A DNA stretch of 64,000 nt from Bacteroidota bacterium (GTDB lineage Bacteria > Bacteroidota > Bacteroidia > B-17B0 > Aurantibacillaceae), in assembly GCA_021323535.1 (NCBI GenBank), contig JAJONO010000035.1, positions 1 to 64,000 on the forward strand, read 5' to 3'. The translations under genes were made by a program, and so were the position numbers. Positions 1 through 7,770 of this stretch are shown one piece after another. Under the pieces are notes generated by a model. The model was given only the letters and a program-made list of their open reading frames with translations. It was not told the origin of the DNA and made no database searches. The stretch's first letter is position 1. Every line of letters begins with the position of its first letter.

Positions 1-903
1 TTACTTCCTCCCAATAATCACATTCAACCCTAATTCCAGGTTTATAGAAGTGATTTTCTGTTCGTAATCGTCTTTGCCGTAATAGCCGGTAGACGAGGTG
101 GTGAGAATATTGATAAATTCGGGTTTGGAGTAAAAATAATGTCCCGAAAGATTAATGCTTATCAGCTTATCAATTCTGTAACTTAATCCAAGCCCGCCAT
201 AAAATGTAAAAGCGCGCATAACAGATTCGTGTTGCGTAACAGTAGCAACTGCTCCATAAGGCGCCCCTGTGTAAACAACCGAAGGCAGTTCGTGTTTTGG
301 ATTTCCTACGTAAAGATCGGAGTAAACATTCATTCCCTTTAGTGTTTTAACAGGGTAGTTTAAATAAAATCCCGCGAACAATCCTTTCGATTTCCAGTAA
401 GTACTACTAACGGTAAAAGTAGTGTTGTAAGTTCTGCTATACAATTCTTCAATGGGACTGGCATCGAGTTTATTTTTCTGGAACATAAACGTACCACTTA
501 ACCCAAAATATTTGGTGAGCATAAGTGTAATAGATGCCCGTTGTATGTATCCCGTTTTTGCTAACCCTGATTTAATGTCTGAGGCGTCCATGCTCGCATA
601 ATCGCTTATGGGTTTTGCCATTCCACCCGAAAGTCCTATAATAAAAAGGTCCTTACTCCTTCCCGGAATTGTGTCATTGGCCGGGTTGTTGGTCCAAATG
701 TATTTTTCAATCTCTGTGCGACTAATTTCCATTTGTGTTTTCTGAGGAGGCTTTGAATAATACACCGAAGAACTATCCACAAAAACAATCTTACAATACA
801 TTTTGTTTCCGTTTTTAAGAATGATGATATCCTGACCGAAAGAGCCAAGAGCCAGGAGCCAGGAACCAAGGAAGAGGAGTGTGCGAAGTGTTTTGCGAGG
901 CAT
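1..903 (-). CDS. Exported outer-membrane beta-barrel-like protein
   Basis: A 300-aa protein complete at the window edge: the TAA stop is positions 1-3 on the reverse strand. Residues 1-23 form a signal peptide (hydrophobic core LLFLGSWLLALG, cleavage near SFGQ). Residues 25-55 (DIIILKNGNKMYCKI...) match the short N-terminal beta module often found in front of Bacteroidota outer-membrane barrels. The rest alternates aromatic and polar strands and ends ...ELGLNVIIGRK, as barrels do. No enzyme motif is visible, so the function is unknown; an outer-membrane location is an inference. The signal-peptide codons are built from an iterated CCTGGCTC-type repeat (positions 841-871), so the extreme N-terminus may be recent. 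A TATCTTTG promoter element ends 4 nt before the ATG. Confidence 0.7.
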   Translation of the reverse strand: MPRKTLRTLLFLGSWLLALGSFGQDIIILKNGNKMYCKIVFVDSSSVYYSKPPQKTQMEISRTEIEKYIWTNNPANDTIPGRSKDLFIIGLSGGMAKPISDYASMDASDIKSGLAKTGYIQRASITLMLTKYFGLSGTFMFQKNKLDASPIEELYSRTYNTTFTVSSTYWKSKGLFAGFYLNYPVKTLKGMNVYSDLYVGNPKHELPSVVYTGAPYGAVATVTQHESVMRAFTFYGGLGLSYRIDKLISINLSGHYFYSKPEFINILTTSSTGYYGKDDYEQKITSINLELGLNVIIGRK

Positions 904-907
904 GATT

Positions 908-915
908 CAAAGATA
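908..915 (-). promoter_or_regulatory. -7 promoter element (TATCTTTG) of the outer-membrane protein gene
   Basis: Reading the reverse strand, TATCTTTG matches the Bacteroidota TAnnTTTG element. Only 4 nt separate it from the ATG at 903, so the transcript would be essentially leaderless. No clear -33 TTTG was found. Confidence 0.45.
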
Positions 916-931
916 CGAAATTATTCAGGGT

Positions 932-969
932 CCTTCAAGGTTTAACAAGTAAATCAGGAACCTTGAAGG
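932..969. repeat. REP-like palindrome at the 3' end of the RAYT gene
   Basis: CCTTCAAGGTT (932-942) and AACCTTGAAGG (959-969) form a perfect 11-bp inverted repeat with a 16-nt spacer. The transposase stop codon (TGA, 935-937 reverse strand) and its last codons lie inside this palindrome. The same 11-bp arms recur at 1679-1711 on the other side of the gene, which is the arrangement expected for a REP family served by its own RAYT. Confidence 0.75.
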
Positions 970-1546
970 TCTGACGTTCATTCATAACCGCTTTAAAATT
1001 ATTAAGATCATCAAACCATGTAATTAGTTCTTCACGTTTTATAAAAGTCTCCTTCTCACCCACAAGATCTATATAAGAGGAATATTTCCACATTAACGGA
1101 TCGGTACACAAACCCGATTCGATAGGATTAAAGTTAATGTAATGAACGAGTTTTAACAGATATGAATTATCTGACACTTTAATTCTTTTGTAGGGATGCA
1201 TAAACAGGCTTCCCTTACGTTTATGCATTTTATTAAAAGCTTTTGTATATCCGTTAAAAAAATTACTGAAATGTTGAGACATAAGAATTCTTAAATCAAT
1301 TTTCTTTGTCCTACTGCCGAAAAAAACATTCAATTCGTTTTCTGGTTTCATGCGTATCAGCAAATGAAAGTGATTTGGCATTAAGCAGTAAGAGAATGTT
1401 TCCGCAATTGGTTCGATGTACAATTTATACTGTTCTATAAAATACTCATAGTTGTTATGATTCAAAAAAAGTTTCTCATTTCCATTAGCTCTGTTAAATA
1501 TGTGATATGTGGTGGATGGTAAAAGTTCTTCGGTTTTGTTTTTCAT
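935..1546 (-). CDS. REP-associated tyrosine transposase (RAYT, Y1/IS200-like)
   Basis: A 203-aa single-domain Y1 transposase. The HUH motif is in MPNHFHLLI (His59-Phe60-His61), preceded by YHIFNRAN near residue 14. The likely nucleophile is Tyr100 in FNGYTKAFN, followed by KRKGSLFMHPYKRI, the RAYT equivalent of the 'GxLFxxRYK' segment. RAYTs cleave and rejoin single-stranded REP hairpins. No accessory TnpB is present and no transposon ends are visible, so this is a resident RAYT rather than an IS200 copy. It is flanked by palindromes with identical 11-bp arms, and its C-terminus (FKVPDLLVKP) is encoded by one of them. The ORF is intact, so it may be active. Confidence 0.85.
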   Translation of the reverse strand: MKNKTEELLPSTTYHIFNRANGNEKLFLNHNNYEYFIEQYKLYIEPIAETFSYCLMPNHFHLLIRMKPENELNVFFGSRTKKIDLRILMSQHFSNFFNGYTKAFNKMHKRKGSLFMHPYKRIKVSDNSYLLKLVHYINFNPIESGLCTDPLMWKYSSYIDLVGEKETFIKREELITWFDDLNNFKAVMNERQTFKVPDLLVKP

Positions 1547-1626
1547 AGCTAGAATTTCAAAATCAACTCTCTTAAATATCGTTACACCTTGGAGGTGGGG
1601 GAGGCAGTACTCTCACAAATCTTGAA

Positions 1627-1711
1627 GACCTTGTTAAAGAGACAGAAACCTCAAAGGACCCCACGCCTTTCTTAAAGACCTTCAAGGTTAAAGAGGCAGA
1701 AACCTTGAAGG
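1627..1711. repeat. Second RAYT-linked palindrome plus a decayed copy
   Basis: CCTTCAAGGTT (1679-1689) and AACCTTGAAGG (1701-1711) form a perfect 11-bp inverted repeat with an 11-nt spacer. A degenerate relative lies at about 1627-1660 (CCTTGTTAAAGAGACAGAAACC against CTTCAAGGTTAAAGAGGCAGAAACC in the intact copy), with diverged outer arms. Together they fill the 171-bp gap between the RAYT and the radical SAM gene. Confidence 0.65.
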
Positions 1712-1717
1712 ACTTCG

Positions 1718-2791
1718 CTAAAACAACCTCAACTGCGAATCGCCCGCACGGTGATCAAAAGCATCGAGGTTAAATTCAAAGTCACTTTCTTTTTTCATGA
1801 ATTGTTTTCTCGAGATCCGGAAAAGCAATCGTATGCTCTCGGCAATTTTTCCTTCGCCTCGCATCCTTGTGGAGAATCTGGAATCGTTTGGATTTCCTCC
1901 ATGACAATCACATATCTGGTTCCAGATTTTTTCGGCACGGTCAGGAAAAGATTTTTCAACCCAATCCTTGAAAAGAGCGCCAATGGATCCGTTTAATCTC
2001 ACAATAGTAAATCCTGCGCTTGTGGCACCCGCTTTAGCGGCTGTTTCCATCACAGTTGGAATTTCGTGGTTGTTCAATCCCGGAACAATGGGCGCAATCA
2101 TAACACCGCAGGGAATGTTTTCCTTCGATAAATTTTCTAGAACCTTAAACCTGTTTTTATAAGTGGCCGTTCTTGGCTCCAGCTTCATCCGTACATTTTC
2201 ATCAGTGCCTGTAATAGATACCATCACATGAACAAGATTCAAAGCAGATAAATCCTTCAGCAAATCAATATCGCGTAATACCAACTGGTTTTTGGTGATA
2301 ATGCCTACAGGGTGTTTATATTTTAAGCAGGTCTCCAGTATTTTTCTTGTCAGCCCCAATTGTTTCTCCACCGGCTGGTAACAATCGGTGTTACCCGACA
2401 ACATCATGGGTTTTGGCTCCCAGCTTTTTTTGCTAAAATGTTTTTCGAGAAGCTCCACAATATTTTGTTTCACAAGGATCTTCTGCTCAAAGTCGAGCCC
2501 GGCACTGTAACCCCAGTATTCGTGGGTTGGCCTTGCGTAACAATAAATGCATCCGTGTTCGCATCCCTGGTAAGGATTAATGGAATATTCGGCTCCTACA
2601 TCCGGACTGTCAACTTTGTTAATGATCGTTTTCGGGTAAGTATAAATAATTTCGGTTTTATGATTTACCAGGAAATCTTCGTCCAGCATTTCTTTATATT
2701 CCTGCGAGTAGGAATATTTATCGAAACGGTTATTGGTGTTTATCTGAGAACCGCGTCCTTTGAAATAATTATTGTTGGGTGAATCCGTCAC
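1718..2791 (-). CDS. PA0069-family radical SAM protein (SplB-like)
   Basis: A 357-aa radical SAM enzyme. The cluster-binding motif is CX3CX2C in NPYQGCEHGCIYCYARP (Cys77, Cys81, Cys84). It is followed by the family's HEYWGYSAGLDFEQKI and LSGNTDCYQPVE segments, and later by SITGTDE and APIVPGLNNHEI. These match the PA0069/Rv2578c group, which is related to spore photoproduct lyase but has no proven substrate. The start is a GTG at 2789-2791 with TAACTTTG 4 nt upstream. The cytosolic product probably binds one [4Fe-4S] cluster and SAM. The neighbours give no functional clue. Confidence 0.85.
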   Translation of the reverse strand: MTDSPNNNYFKGRGSQINTNNRFDKYSYSQEYKEMLDEDFLVNHKTEIIYTYPKTIINKVDSPDVGAEYSINPYQGCEHGCIYCYARPTHEYWGYSAGLDFEQKILVKQNIVELLEKHFSKKSWEPKPMMLSGNTDCYQPVEKQLGLTRKILETCLKYKHPVGIITKNQLVLRDIDLLKDLSALNLVHVMVSITGTDENVRMKLEPRTATYKNRFKVLENLSKENIPCGVMIAPIVPGLNNHEIPTVMETAAKAGATSAGFTIVRLNGSIGALFKDWVEKSFPDRAEKIWNQICDCHGGNPNDSRFSTRMRGEGKIAESIRLLFRISRKQFMKKESDFEFNLDAFDHRAGDSQLRLF

Positions 2792-2795
2792 ATTA

Positions 2796-2803
2796 CAAAG
2801 TTA
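2796..2803 (-). promoter_or_regulatory. -7 element (TAACTTTG) before a GTG start
   Basis: On the reverse strand, TAACTTTG matches TAnnTTTG and ends 4 nt before the GTG start of the radical SAM gene. This again implies a near-leaderless mRNA and supports the GTG as the true start. Confidence 0.5.
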
Positions 2804-2839
2804 GTACGCAGAGTAGCGAAGTGTGGCTATGAATTGTAG

Positions 2840-3123
2840 CATGTTGGTATCTCTTGAAGGTTCTCTAAACTTTCTCGTTGGGTTCACGCAGAAGAAGCAG
2901 AGGGCGCAAAAGGGCAGAAGCGCCAAAAAATTAATCTTGGCAAAGCGGAGTTAGTAGAGTAATAATTTAAAAGAAAGATAATTTTGCTGTTTGAGGAATA
3001 TTTTAGAAATTGACAATTAAATAGCACGCAGATTACATGGATGATGCAGATCAGGGAAAATTAATCCGCGAAATCATCGATACTGATAGCTATCGGGACT
3101 GCATGAAAAAATACAAGATAAAT
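2840..3123. repeat. Repeat-rich intergenic DNA
   Basis: This stretch mixes several short repeat idioms: CTTGAAGGTT (2854-2863) echoing the RAYT palindrome arm, a purine-rich run (GCAGAAGAAGCAGAGGGCGC near 2887), and CACGCAGATTACATGG followed by TAATCCGCGAAATC (3027-3078), a relative of the hairpin at 36571-36643. It also carries the palindrome GATAGCTATC near 3084. The frame of the downstream lipoprotein is open across it from 3037, but that part reads as repeat, not protein. Confidence 0.45.
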
Positions 3124-3669
3124 ATGAAAATGATTCTCAATACCCTCAGCAAAAAAACAATCGTTATTCTTAACGCATTACTTATTTCGTTTACAGTTTT
3201 TACAGTATCCTGTTCTTCGCCTGCCGAAGAAGTAAAAAACTTTAATAGTTTCTATGATAAAAATAAAAGCCAGCCGCATTTCACAACGTTCAGTGTTCCT
3301 GTTAGTCTGCTTAAAATGGCGGTAATTGGTAACGACCAGGTAAAAGAAATTCTTAATCATGTGAATGAAGTCAGGTTCATCAGTTACGAAGGAAAAGCAG
3401 ATTCGACCACTCTCTTTATAAACGAACTAAAAACCTCTACAAAAGATTACCGCGAGTTGATGGATCTTAAAAATTCAGTTGCCAATGGAAATGTAAAGGT
3501 TCGTGAAGACGGCGATCGTGTGAAAGAACTTTTAATATTGTCGGTAGAAAGCGGTTCATTCTTTGCTGTTTGCATTGAAGGTGACCTTGATCTTGCCAAT
3601 GTGAAAAGCCTTGTTGAGGCGATTGATATTTCTAAGCTGAAAGACCTGGCGAAGGGGTCAATCTTCTAA
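3124..3669 (+). CDS. DUF4252-type lipoprotein
   Basis: From the ATG at 3124 the product is 181 aa. It starts MKMILNTLSKK and has a hydrophobic stretch ending in the lipobox FTVSC, so it should be lipid-anchored. The mature part (FYDKNKSQPHFTTFSVPVSLLKMAV..., later GDRVKELLILSVESGSFFAVCIEGDLDLANVKSLVEAIDI) matches the layout of DUF4252 proteins, a Bacteroidota lipoprotein family of unknown function. The frame stays open upstream to 3037, but that extension is encoded by intergenic repeat and would place the signal peptide internally, so I reject it. No obvious operon partner. Confidence 0.7.
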   Translation: MKMILNTLSKKTIVILNALLISFTVFTVSCSSPAEEVKNFNSFYDKNKSQPHFTTFSVPVSLLKMAVIGNDQVKEILNHVNEVRFISYEGKADSTTLFINELKTSTKDYRELMDLKNSVANGNVKVREDGDRVKELLILSVESGSFFAVCIEGDLDLANVKSLVEAIDISKLKDLAKGSIF

Positions 3670-3684
3670 GAAATTACTTGCTTT

Positions 3685-3792
3685 TTACCACAACGTAACA
3701 CAAGGTCTGTCACAAAGTTTCGCAAAGATTTTTTTGTTTTGATTTTTCTTTGTGCCACTTTGCGAATTCTTCGTGTCACTTTGTGGTTAATT
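3685..3792. repeat. Imperfect long inverted repeat (CACAAAG family)
   Basis: The left arm TTACCACAACGTAACACAAG...CACAAAGTTTCGCAAAG and the right arm CTTTGTGCCACTTTGCG...GTGTCACTTTGTGGTTAA are roughly complementary over about 40 nt around a T-rich centre. It sits between a plus-strand and a minus-strand gene. This kind of CACAAAG/CTTTGTG palindrome is a common intergenic repeat in Bacteroidota. Confidence 0.55.
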
Positions 3793-3800
3793 ACGGTGAA

Positions 3801-3830
3801 TAAAAAAAGCCCTCCATTTCTGAAGGGCTC
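3801..3830 (-). terminator. Rho-independent terminator of trxA
   Basis: On the reverse strand, AGCCCTTC-AGAAAT-GGAGGGCT (one wobble pair) is followed by seven T residues. It lies about 20 nt past the thioredoxin stop codon. Confidence 0.75.
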
Positions 3831-3850
3831 TGAAGTTAATATTCTAACTA

Positions 3851-4168
3851 TTAAAGTTGCGCGTCTAATTTAGCTGCTAAAGCGGCTTTAGGAACAACAC
3901 CAACCTGTTTATCTACTACTTGTCCGTTTTTAAAATAAAGAAGAGTAGGGATATTGCGGATACCGTAATTCATACTGATGTTTGAATTAAGATCCACGTT
4001 TACTTTTCCCACAACAGCTTTACCGTCGTATTCTTTTGCAAGTTCTTCAACAACCGGACCAACCATGCGGCAAGGGCCACACCATTCTGCCCAGAAATCA
4101 ACTAATACAGGTTTATCACTTTTTAATACCAGCTCTTCGAAGTTTGCGTCTGTAATTTCTAATGCCAT
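3851..4168 (-). CDS. trxA: Thioredoxin
   Basis: A 105-aa protein of normal thioredoxin length with the WCGPC redox motif (residues 29-33, in [12 protein letters not shown]). It also has the cis-proline segment [10 protein letters not shown] and the C-terminal [12 protein letters not shown] helix. It has no signal peptide, so it is a cytosolic disulfide reductase working with thioredoxin reductase. It is monocistronic: its own TAACTTTG promoter element lies upstream and a hairpin terminator downstream. Confidence 0.93.
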   Translation of the reverse strand: MALEITDANFEELVLKSDKPVLVDFWAEWCGPCRMVGPVVEELAKEYDGKAVVGKVNVDLNSNISMNYGIRNIPTLLYFKNGQVVDKQVGVVPKAALAAKLDAQL

Positions 4169-4211
4169 AATTGAAAATTTTTTATTTAAGATTCTGTTTT
4201 AAATTCTATAT

Positions 4212-4219
4212 CAAAGTTA
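4212..4219 (-). promoter_or_regulatory. -7 element (TAACTTTG) of trxA
   Basis: On the reverse strand, TAACTTTG matches TAnnTTTG and lies about 43 nt upstream of the trxA ATG. A clear -33 TTTG was not found. Confidence 0.45.
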
Positions 4220-4267
4220 AGCTATTTCTTTAATTTAAAATCTGCCCTTGCTAAATTAAATTCACTT

Positions 4268-7072
4268 TTAACTAACAATAACCTTGTTCTTCCTGTGTAA
4301 ATAAATGCCCGCGCCCACGATAATTAACAATAGTACAGATCCCACCATGGCAATGGTATTGCTTTTTGCGTAGCTTTCAGGCTCAAACTTAAATTCTATC
4401 TTGTGTTTACCAGCCGGAATAACCATACCTCTTAAAACATAGTTAACATTTGTGTGAGGTTTTAATTGACCATCAACATAAGCGTTCCATCCCTTAGGAT
4501 AATAGATCTCCGAGAACACTGCAAATTGTTCGTCCTTTGAATCGCTTTCGTAAACAAGGTGATTTGGTTTATATGAAACAATTTTAATAGTTCCTTCGCC
4601 GCTGTAACTATTTTTTAATGCTAGCTCCGTCATGTTTTTTTGCTTAAGCACGGCCTGAATTTTTGTGTTGATGTAATACAAAGCAACGATTTCGCTATCG
4701 GCATCAGCCACGCCTTTGAGGTTCTTCACAAACCACACGCTTCCGTTGGCTTGTGGATTTTTAAATGGAATTACCGCTCTGTCTTCATCGCTTCCTCCGG
4801 CAGGAATAATAAAATATTTTGTGTTGAGCATATTAATCACATTAAGTTTGCTCATCAGTAAATTTAATGAGCTATCGCTGCCGGATGCTTTATTTATATT
4901 CTTGTAAAAAGTATTGATCTCTTCGTCGAGGTGAAAATCGATCAGTTCCTGGTATTTTTTCAGTTTCGCTCCGTGATATCCTCCGATAGATTTATGATAA
5001 TAGGAAGAACCGGCATCGTTGAATGTGCTTGCAGTTAGATTGAGAACGCGGTAATCGGGATCCGGATCTTTGAGTATTTCTTCATCAGCAGCCGTTTTAG
5101 CGACAATACTCTGCTGATTTTGTTCTTTGGTTATGAAAGATTTGTCATTCAGGTATCGCATGTCAACTGTCCACAGGTCAATGGTAATGAACAACCCAAG
5201 CGCCACAATGAAAAGTTCTTTTTTGAGTTTGCCGGAGATAAAACCTAATACAGCGAGAAATCCGAGAATGACGAAAATAAGTGAACGTAAAGCATCGGCA
5301 CGGAAAATAGCTTTGCGCGCTACAACGATCTGGTCGAGTACAGGAATTAATTCAGGACGTAGTTGTTCTTCTGTACCTTGTCCCGCTTGCACGTATTGCC
5401 TGACCATAGTTTCCAGTTCGTATTGTGAAGTGAACGTATTACATGCGTCGGGAACCATCCAGCATAAGAAACAGAATCCTCCAATGATGACACCAGGCAC
5501 AAAAAGTACCTTCTTGGGTTCAATTTCAAAATATTCTCTTCCTGTTTCATCTTTCTGAACCTGTTTTTTAAACACGGCTTTCATGATGTAAAGCATCACA
5601 GTGTGAAGGAAAGCAAGAATAGCCATGACTTTACTAAACCTGCCAACTCCCGAACCTGTTCCTTTAAAGTAGAAACGAATGTTTTGTCCTGCTTTTAGTT
5701 TGAGCAATTCGTTCACAGCCATGATAGCGAGAAGAGGAATAGTTAATTCTGCAATGACCATTAGCATGGAAACGGCCCTGAATTTATTGTAACCAGGAAC
5801 GTAATCCAGGAAGAAATCGGTAAGCGGCATAAAATTTCTTCCCCAAGCCAGCGCAATTGTTAAGAGTGTTCCGAAAAAGATTGGCCACTTGATCCGGTTC
5901 TTGATAATGAACATCCCCAGCAGGGCAAGAAGACATACGATGGCTCCGATGTAAACAGGACCGCTTGTGAAATCCTGATCCCCGAAATAAGCATTGCTGT
6001 TGGCAACCTGTCTCCTGTAATCAGGATTCACTTTTTTAAGTGCGTTCTCATCCACAGTTCCAATCGCGCCGGTAGCGCCTCCTTTAAAATCAGGGATAAG
6101 AATGGTGAATGTTTCGTCTATGCCATAACTCCATCTGGTTGCATAATCCTTATCAAGCCCGGTAGTAGTATTCTTTGCATGTTGCTCTTTCGCGTGATTG
6201 TCGATAAGGCCAGGAGTAGCGACCGGCTTATTAGGATTTCCATCAAGTCCGACAGCGTTCGATCTTGCGCTTTGGATCGATTCGTAATTAATAGTGAGTT
6301 CGGACTTCCCACGGGTACTATACTTCCCGTATTCGTTCGTTGTCATCAGGTTTCCTGCATTTGGCAACAGGCCTATAATTGACGCAATAAGAAAAAGGGC
6401 TACTCCTTTAAAGTATGTTTTGAGTTCTTTTTTATTAATGGCTGTGAAGAAATAACCTAGAATAATGAAACCAATGAGGATATAACCATAATAAGAGATC
6501 TGAACGTGATTACAGTTAAGTTCCATTGCCGTGAAGAGCGTAGTAAGCGCCAGTCCCAGCCAGTGCTTGCCCTTAAAAATAAGGATCACACCTCCGAGGA
6601 GAGCCGGTAAATATCCTAAAGCATTGGCTTTGGAATTATGTCCCGCCTCAAGAATAATGAGAAAATAGGAGCTTAGTCCGTAAGCTACGCCTCCCACCAT
6701 GGCCAGCCAGGGGTTTACATCAAGGCAGAGAAGAAGTATGAAAAAGCCAAGACAATACAGGAAGAGATAGCCCGCTGGCAGTGGTATAAAAAGCTTGAAA
6801 GCGTTGTCGAGCTTAGCGATCCAATTGCCCGGATATAACGTTGAGATCTGGTAAGCCGGCATTCCGCCAAACATGGAATTGGTCCATAAAGGCTCGGATT
6901 TATTTTCCTTTCTATAGTCCGCAATTTCCTTACTCATGCTTTTATGACGGGAAATATCACCCTGGTTGAGCTCTTTTCCGCTCCATAAAGGCTTGAAATA
7001 AATGAGTGTGATAATGGCGAAAATTGCTATGGCAACAGCGTGAGGGAGGAACTTTTTATATCCGGTATTCAT
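4268..7072 (-). CDS. YfhO-family polytopic membrane protein
   Basis: A 934-aa integral membrane protein. An N-terminal transmembrane helix (HAVAIAIFAIITLIYF) is followed by the family segment ELNQGDISRH...EPLWTNSMFGGMPAYQIS. About a dozen helices follow (for example GYLFLYCLGFFILLLCL, FLIASIIGLLPNAG, VYIGAIVCLLALLGMFII), then a long extracytoplasmic C-terminal region (FAVFSEIYYPKGWNAYVDG, VLRGMVIPAGKHKIEFKFEPES) and a last helix. YfhO proteins have a GT-C-like glycosyltransferase fold; in other bacteria they are implicated in glycosylating surface polymers, but the substrate here is unknown. It is divergent from the sugar-nucleotide operon, which suits a role at the envelope. Confidence 0.85.
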   Translation of the reverse strand: MNTGYKKFLPHAVAIAIFAIITLIYFKPLWSGKELNQGDISRHKSMSKEIADYRKENKSEPLWTNSMFGGMPAYQISTLYPGNWIAKLDNAFKLFIPLPAGYLFLYCLGFFILLLCLDVNPWLAMVGGVAYGLSSYFLIILEAGHNSKANALGYLPALLGGVILIFKGKHWLGLALTTLFTAMELNCNHVQISYYGYILIGFIILGYFFTAINKKELKTYFKGVALFLIASIIGLLPNAGNLMTTNEYGKYSTRGKSELTINYESIQSARSNAVGLDGNPNKPVATPGLIDNHAKEQHAKNTTTGLDKDYATRWSYGIDETFTILIPDFKGGATGAIGTVDENALKKVNPDYRRQVANSNAYFGDQDFTSGPVYIGAIVCLLALLGMFIIKNRIKWPIFFGTLLTIALAWGRNFMPLTDFFLDYVPGYNKFRAVSMLMVIAELTIPLLAIMAVNELLKLKAGQNIRFYFKGTGSGVGRFSKVMAILAFLHTVMLYIMKAVFKKQVQKDETGREYFEIEPKKVLFVPGVIIGGFCFLCWMVPDACNTFTSQYELETMVRQYVQAGQGTEEQLRPELIPVLDQIVVARKAIFRADALRSLIFVILGFLAVLGFISGKLKKELFIVALGLFITIDLWTVDMRYLNDKSFITKEQNQQSIVAKTAADEEILKDPDPDYRVLNLTASTFNDAGSSYYHKSIGGYHGAKLKKYQELIDFHLDEEINTFYKNINKASGSDSSLNLLMSKLNVINMLNTKYFIIPAGGSDEDRAVIPFKNPQANGSVWFVKNLKGVADADSEIVALYYINTKIQAVLKQKNMTELALKNSYSGEGTIKIVSYKPNHLVYESDSKDEQFAVFSEIYYPKGWNAYVDGQLKPHTNVNYVLRGMVIPAGKHKIEFKFEPESYAKSNTIAMVGSVLLLIIVGAGIYLHRKNKVIVS

Positions 7073-7091
7073 ATTATCTGAGTATAACGGA

Positions 7092-7099
7092 CAAAGATA
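7092..7099 (-). promoter_or_regulatory. -7 element (TATCTTTG) of the yfhO-like gene
   Basis: On the reverse strand, TATCTTTG lies about 20 nt before the YfhO start codon. Together with the plus-strand promoter at 7144-7173 it forms a compact divergent promoter region of about 110 bp. Confidence 0.5.
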
Positions 7100-7143
7100 T
7101 CAAAATATTGATTTTTCGGAGGGTTTTTAATGATCATTTACAT

Positions 7144-7173
7144 TTTGATAAACCGCCTCTTTTCTTAATTTTG
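7144..7173 (+). promoter_or_regulatory. Complete Bacteroidota promoter of the polysaccharide operon
   Basis: TTTG (7144-7147), an 18-nt spacer and TAATTTTG (7166-7173) match both the -33 TTTG and -7 TAnnTTTG elements. The start codon ATG is at 7184, only 10 nt past the -7 box, so the untranslated leader should be very short. Confidence 0.65.
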
Positions 7174-7183
7174 CATAAATTTT

Positions 7184-7768
7184 ATGAGCGATTCAAAACA
7201 CTATTTTGCCCACCCAACTGCGGTGATCGATGAAGGTTGTGAGATTGGTGAAGGAACAAAGATCTGGCACTTTTCTCACATCATGCCAAACTGTAAGCTT
7301 GGAAAAAACTGTAACATTGGTCAGAACGTAGTTATTTCACCTGATGTTATTTTAGGCAACAACGTAAAAGCTCAAAACAATATTTCAATATATACGGGAG
7401 TTGTTTGCGAAGATGATGTTTTCCTGGGGCCGAGCATGGTGTTTACGAATGTAACCAATCCGAGGAGCGCCGTTAACAGAAAAAATCAGTACGCTAAAAC
7501 AAATGTAGGAAAGGGTGCCTCCATTGGCGCAAATTCTACCATTGTATGCGGTCACGATATTGGCAAATTTGCTTTTATCGGGGCAGGCGCCGTGGTTACC
7601 AAACATGTTCCCGATTACGCGCTCGTGATTGGAAATCCTGCACGCCAGGCCGGCTGGATGAGCGAATACGGTCACCGTCTGCAGTTTGATAAAGAGGGCA
7701 TAGCTACTTGTTCTGAAAGCGGCCAGAAATATAAATTAGAAAACAACAAAGTAAGCCGTATCTCTTAA
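7184..7768 (+). CDS. Sugar-nucleotide N-acetyltransferase, left-handed beta-helix (WbpD/WlbB-like)
   Basis: A 194-aa hexapeptide-repeat enzyme. Repeats such as IGEGTKIWHFSHI, IGQNVVISPDVILGNN and VGKGASIGANSTIVCGHDIGKFAFIGAGAVV run through residues 17-150. The catalytic-type loop HIMPNCKLGKNCNIGQN and the segment PSMVFTNVTNPRSAVNRK are shared with WbpD/WlbB, which acetylate UDP-2-acetamido-3-amino-2,3-dideoxyglucuronate with acetyl-CoA. The C-terminal SESGQKYKLENNKV is also typical. It is first in a four-gene operon, 2 nt ahead of the oxidoreductase. The WbpE-type aminotransferase that would make its substrate is not in the window. Confidence 0.8.
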   Translation: MSDSKHYFAHPTAVIDEGCEIGEGTKIWHFSHIMPNCKLGKNCNIGQNVVISPDVILGNNVKAQNNISIYTGVVCEDDVFLGPSMVFTNVTNPRSAVNRKNQYAKTNVGKGASIGANSTIVCGHDIGKFAFIGAGAVVTKHVPDYALVIGNPARQAGWMSEYGHRLQFDKEGIATCSESGQKYKLENNKVSRIS

Positions 7769-7770
7769 CC

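Noticed and set aside
935-1546. A complete IS200/IS605 insertion sequence
   Set aside because: There is no tnpB, no defined element ends and the flanking palindromes are REP-like, so RAYT is the better call.
3037-3123. An N-terminal extension of the DUF4252 lipoprotein
   Set aside because: The extension is encoded by intergenic CGCAGATT-family repeat and would place the lipoprotein signal internally. The ATG at 3124 gives a normal lipobox protein.
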